Below, piece after piece: positions 61,143 through 64,000 of a stretch of 64,000 bases of DNA. The stretch is from the NCBI GenBank assembly GCA_036560485.1, contig DATBRC010000076.1, forward strand, positions 1-64,000, in the 5' to 3' direction. This DNA is from DATBRC01 sp036560485. GTDB lineage: Bacteria; Pseudomonadota; Gammaproteobacteria; Burkholderiales; Burkholderiaceae_D. How positions within the stretch are numbered: the first letter of the stretch is position 1; every line of letters starts with the position of its first letter. Both the position numbers and the translations under genes were made by a program. The notes under the pieces were generated by a model. The model ran no database searches and was not told the origin of the DNA. It was given only the letters and a program-made list of their open reading frames with translations.

Positions 61143-61416
61143 GCAATGTAATGAACTTCGGAGTTTTGAAATAGACAATTCTGGCTAATCAGCATTCACC
61201 GTCGCTCGCGCCACCCCTGCGGTTGCCATAAGAGCTGAGGTTACTCATTTCACCGAGTTTGGAACGGGCGAAAGTGGCAAGATTCAAATCGTACTTTTTC
61301 TTGACGCTCTTGCTATTCGCCAGCGTTTGCAGAAAGCATCGATGTATTACAAGCCCCCGTCGTTTCGACGGATAATAGCGACACTCTCATTTTTAGCACC
61401 CTATTGGAAGTCCCAC
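61143..61416. other. Intergenic region upstream of the OsmC-YcaO gene
   Basis: About 270 bp. It lies behind operator site F and before the OsmC-YcaO ATG. An upstream extension of the reading frame (61327-61416) lacks domain similarity, so the ATG at 61417 is used. No repeat or terminator was seen. Confidence 0.4.
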
Positions 61417-63642
61417 ATGGAAATTAAAGTCAATTTTCTCGACAAGCTTCGACTTGAAGCCAAGTTCGACGACTTCACGGTCATATCCGACCAGCCGATC
61501 CGCTACAAGGGCGATGGCTCGGCACCCGGTCCCTTCGATTACTTTCTGGCCTCATCGGCTTTGTGTGCGGCTTACTTCGTGAAGCTGTACTGCAACACGC
61601 GCAACATCCCTACCGAAAATATCCGCCTGTCGCAAAATAATATTGTTGATCCTGAAAACCGTTATCAGCAGATTTTCAAGATTCAGATCGAGTTGCCGGC
61701 GGATATCTCTGAAGCAGACCGCCGCGGTATCTTGCGCTCCATCGAGCGTTGTACGGTGAAAAAAGTAGTGGAAACCGGACCCGAGTTTGTGATTGAAGAA
61801 GTAGAAAATTTAGATGCCGATGCACAGGCCTTGTTGACGCTGAAGCCCGCTACTGAATCGAACACCTATATAACGGGCAAGGATCTGCCGCTGGAGCAAA
61901 CCATCGCCAATATGTCCGGCGTGTTGGCGGCCTTGGGCATCAAGATTGAAATCGCTTCGTGGCGCAATATCATTCCCAATGTGTGGTCGCTGCATATCCG
62001 CGATGCGCATTCACCGATGTGTTTTACCAATGGCAAAGGTGCGACCAAAGAAAGCGCATTGGCGTCGGCGTTGGGCGAGTATATCGAGCGGCTCAATAAC
62101 AACCATTTCTACGCCGGGTCGTTTTGGGGCGAAGACATCGCCAACGCAGCGTTTGTCCATTACCCGAACGAGCGCTGGTTCAAGCCTGGCCGCAAAGATG
62201 CGTTACCGAAGGAAATACTCGATGAATACTGCCTGGCCATTTACAACCCCGATGGCGAGTTGCGTGGCTCGCACCTGATCGACACCAACTCGGGCAACGT
62301 GCAGCGCGGTATCTGTTCGCTGCCGTATGTGCGGCAGTCGGACGGCGAGGTCGTGTACTTCCCGTCCAATCTGATTGAAAACCTCTACGTCAGCAACGGC
62401 ATGAGTGCCGGTAATACGCTGGCCGAAGCGCAGGTGCAATGCCTGTCAGAGATTTTCGAGCGCGCGGTCAAGCGCGAAATCCTGGAAGGCGAAATGGCAC
62501 TGCCTGATGTGCCGCAAGAAGTGCTGGCAAAATACCCCGGCATTCTGGCCGGGATCAAGGGATTGGAAGAGCAAGGCTTTCCGGTGCTGGTGAAGGATGC
62601 GTCGCTGGGCGGAACCTACCCGGTGATGTGCGTCACCTTGATGAACCCGCGCACCGGCGGTGTGTTTGCCTCGTTCGGCGCGCACCCAAGCTTCGAGGTA
62701 GCGCTGGAACGCAGCCTGACGGAATTGCTGCAGGGTCGCAGTTTTGAAGGCCTGAACGATTTACCTCAGCCCACCTTTGAAAGCAATGCGGTGACTGAGC
62801 CGAATAACTTTGTCGAACACTTCATCGATTCCAGCGGCATCGTGTCGTGGCGCTTTTTCAGCGCCAAAGCGGATGTTGAATTTGTTGAATGGGATTTTTC
62901 CGGTCACGGTGAAAACTCAAACGCGGACGAAGCCGCGACCTTGCTCGGCATACTCAAAGACATGGGCAAAGAAGTGTACATGGCGGTGTATGACCAGCTA
63001 GGCGCCGTCGCTTGCCGCATTCTGGTGCCCGGCTATTCGGAAGTTTATCCAATAGAAGATCTGATCTGGGATAACACCAACAAGGCGCTGTTGTTCCGCG
63101 CAGATATCCTGAACCTGCATCGCCTGGACGATAAAAGCCTGCAAGCGTTGCTTGAACGTCTGGATAACAATGAGCTCGATGATTACTCCGACATCGCCAC
63201 CTTGATCGGCATCGAATTTGACGAGAATACGGAATGGGGTCAGCTGACCGTTCTCGAGTTGAAGCTGCTGATTCATCTCGCCTTAAAACAATTTGAAGAC
63301 GCACACGACCTGGTGGGTGCCTTCCTGCAGTACAACGACAACACGGTCGAGCGCAGATTGTTTTATCAAGCGTTGAACGTGGTGCTGGAAGTGATGCTCG
63401 ATGAAGACCTGGAACTGGACGATTACGTAGTCAACTTCCGCCGCATGTATGGCAACCCGCGGATGGACGCGGTGCTGGGCTCAGTCGACGGCAGCGTGCG
63501 CTTCTTTGGCTTGACGCCGACCAGTATGAAACTGGAAGGACTCGACAGGCATCAGCGCCTGATCGACAGCTACGAAAAATTGCATAGGGCGCGGGGCAAT
63601 GTGGCGGCTACAACCGGTCTGTCCAGATCAATAAACAGTTAG
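61417..63642 (+). CDS. ycaO: OsmC-YcaO fusion protein
   Basis: A 741-aa protein fusing an OsmC-like domain (residues 1-145, GPFDYFLASSALCAAYFVKLYC with the redox-type Cys) to a YcaO domain (about 155-580). YcaO motifs include MCFTNGKGATKESALASALGEYIERL and LAEAQVQCLSEIFERAVK, which carry ATP-binding Glu residues. E. coli YcaO supports RimO-dependent methylthiolation of ribosomal protein S12. The OsmC fusion is the common proteobacterial form. No peptide precursor or dehydrogenase is adjacent, so a RiPP cluster is unlikely. Confidence 0.9.
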   Translation: MEIKVNFLDKLRLEAKFDDFTVISDQPIRYKGDGSAPGPFDYFLASSALCAAYFVKLYCNTRNIPTENIRLSQNNIVDPENRYQQIFKIQIELPADISEADRRGILRSIERCTVKKVVETGPEFVIEEVENLDADAQALLTLKPATESNTYITGKDLPLEQTIANMSGVLAALGIKIEIASWRNIIPNVWSLHIRDAHSPMCFTNGKGATKESALASALGEYIERLNNNHFYAGSFWGEDIANAAFVHYPNERWFKPGRKDALPKEILDEYCLAIYNPDGELRGSHLIDTNSGNVQRGICSLPYVRQSDGEVVYFPSNLIENLYVSNGMSAGNTLAEAQVQCLSEIFERAVKREILEGEMALPDVPQEVLAKYPGILAGIKGLEEQGFPVLVKDASLGGTYPVMCVTLMNPRTGGVFASFGAHPSFEVALERSLTELLQGRSFEGLNDLPQPTFESNAVTEPNNFVEHFIDSSGIVSWRFFSAKADVEFVEWDFSGHGENSNADEAATLLGILKDMGKEVYMAVYDQLGAVACRILVPGYSEVYPIEDLIWDNTNKALLFRADILNLHRLDDKSLQALLERLDNNELDDYSDIATLIGIEFDENTEWGQLTVLELKLLIHLALKQFEDAHDLVGAFLQYNDNTVERRLFYQALNVVLEVMLDEDLELDDYVVNFRRMYGNPRMDAVLGSVDGSVRFFGLTPTSMKLEGLDRHQRLIDSYEKLHRARGNVAATTGLSRSINS

Positions 63643-63662
63643 GCTTTATCAGTAGGAATGCT

Positions 63663-64000
63663 ATGGCTGATCCGATACTTACTTTTGCAAACCAGGAAGA
63701 GTGGGAAACCTGGCTGGAGCGTAACGGAAGCTCCTCATCCGGTATATGGCTTCGTCTGGCAAAGAAGTCGGCCGAACAGCCTACCATCTCATATGCCAAG
63801 GCGCTCGAAAGTGCGCTCTGCTACGGATGGATTGACAGCCAGAAGCAAGCCGAAAACGAGCACTATTGGCTTCAACGCTTCACTCCTCGAACTGTCAAGA
63901 GCATCTGGTCAAAGATCAACAAAGGAAAAGCGGAGGCTCTAGTCGTATCAGGGCGAATGCGGCCGGCCGGCATGCGGGAGATCAATCGAGCCAAGCAGGA
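63663..64000 (+). CDS. YdeI/OmdA-family protein (partial, runs off the window)
   Basis: The open frame from ATG 63663 continues past the window end, giving 112 residues so far. Family signs: the start FANQEEWETWLERN, then GIWLRLAKK, the hallmark ALESALCYGWIDSQKQ, and QRFTPRTVKSIWSKINKGKAEAL. YdeI/OmpD-associated proteins have been linked to bacteriocin and peptide resistance in some bacteria. TAGGAA is 7 nt before the start. It lies 20 bp after the YcaO gene. Confidence 0.85.
   Translation, partial: MADPILTFANQEEWETWLERNGSSSSGIWLRLAKKSAEQPTISYAKALESALCYGWIDSQKQAENEHYWLQRFTPRTVKSIWSKINKGKAEALVVSGRMRPAGMREINRAKQ

Noticed and set aside
61417..63642. YcaO gene as core of a RiPP (thiazole/oxazole peptide) cluster
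   Set aside because: The OsmC-YcaO fusion is the housekeeping ribosome-related form, and no precursor peptide, dehydrogenase or exporter is adjacent.

Overview
The window looks like chromosomal DNA of a Betaproteobacterium of the order Burkholderiales, most likely Oxalobacteraceae (Herminiimonas/Janthinobacterium type). The basis is the order bamE-dapB-exbB-exbD-leuS-lptE-holA-proA, the moderate G+C, and the style of the proteins. No tRNA, rRNA or CRISPR array was recognised. Every call is from reading the sequence; no database search was run.

Layout. 1-8.9 kb is core housekeeping: outer-membrane assembly (bamE, lptE), lysine and proline synthesis (dapB, proA), an ExbB/ExbD energiser pair with a barstar-like gene, leuS and holA. 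8.9-14.7 kb holds an unknown membrane protein, a HemJ-like protein, a THUMP-type RNA methyltransferase, an acyl-CoA ligase behind an FNR-type promoter, and a small membrane protein. 14.9-20.8 kb has a solitary PilU-like ATPase, a VOC-EVE-WYL regulator cluster, gabD and a Bcr/CflA drug exporter. 21-26.2 kb is a run of minus-strand exported proteins: a 14-blade double beta-propeller lipoprotein, an EF-hand protein and two lipoprotein hydrolases. 26.5-35.2 kb has an OmpR/EnvZ-like pair convergent with a complete pgaABCD operon for the biofilm polysaccharide PNAG. 35.7-41 kb contains a thioesterase, a PilZ/YcgR-like protein, a PilG/PilH-like receiver, hemolysin III and OmpW. 41-49.6 kb is accessory: a broken monooxygenase gene, a serine hydrolase, three exported TPR-type proteins (two are tandem paralogues, one with an added PDZ domain), an AraC-VOC-membrane protein cassette, and smpB. 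50-56.4 kb holds two LysR regulators, a KamA-type radical SAM aminomutase with a class III aminotransferase, two carboxymuconolactone-decarboxylase-like genes and a ferredoxin. 56.5-64 kb has another serine hydrolase, a probable filamentous-phage Zot remnant, a large lipoprotein, an OsmC-YcaO fusion and the start of a YdeI-like gene.

The most interesting signal is not a gene. An 18-bp palindrome, consensus ATSCCATAWWTATGGSAT, occurs about six times in intergenic DNA. At four copies a -10-like hexamer lies exactly 21 bp beyond the palindrome, which puts the palindrome centre near -42. Three of those copies precede envelope protein genes and the fourth precedes a short terminator-bounded segment that looks like a small RNA. 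This is the geometry of a LuxR-type or other class II activator and suggests an undescribed regulon. Two perfect FNR-type boxes show the same centre-to--10 spacing. Three families of intergenic palindromic repeats are also present; one copy appears to supply the ribosome binding site of dapB.
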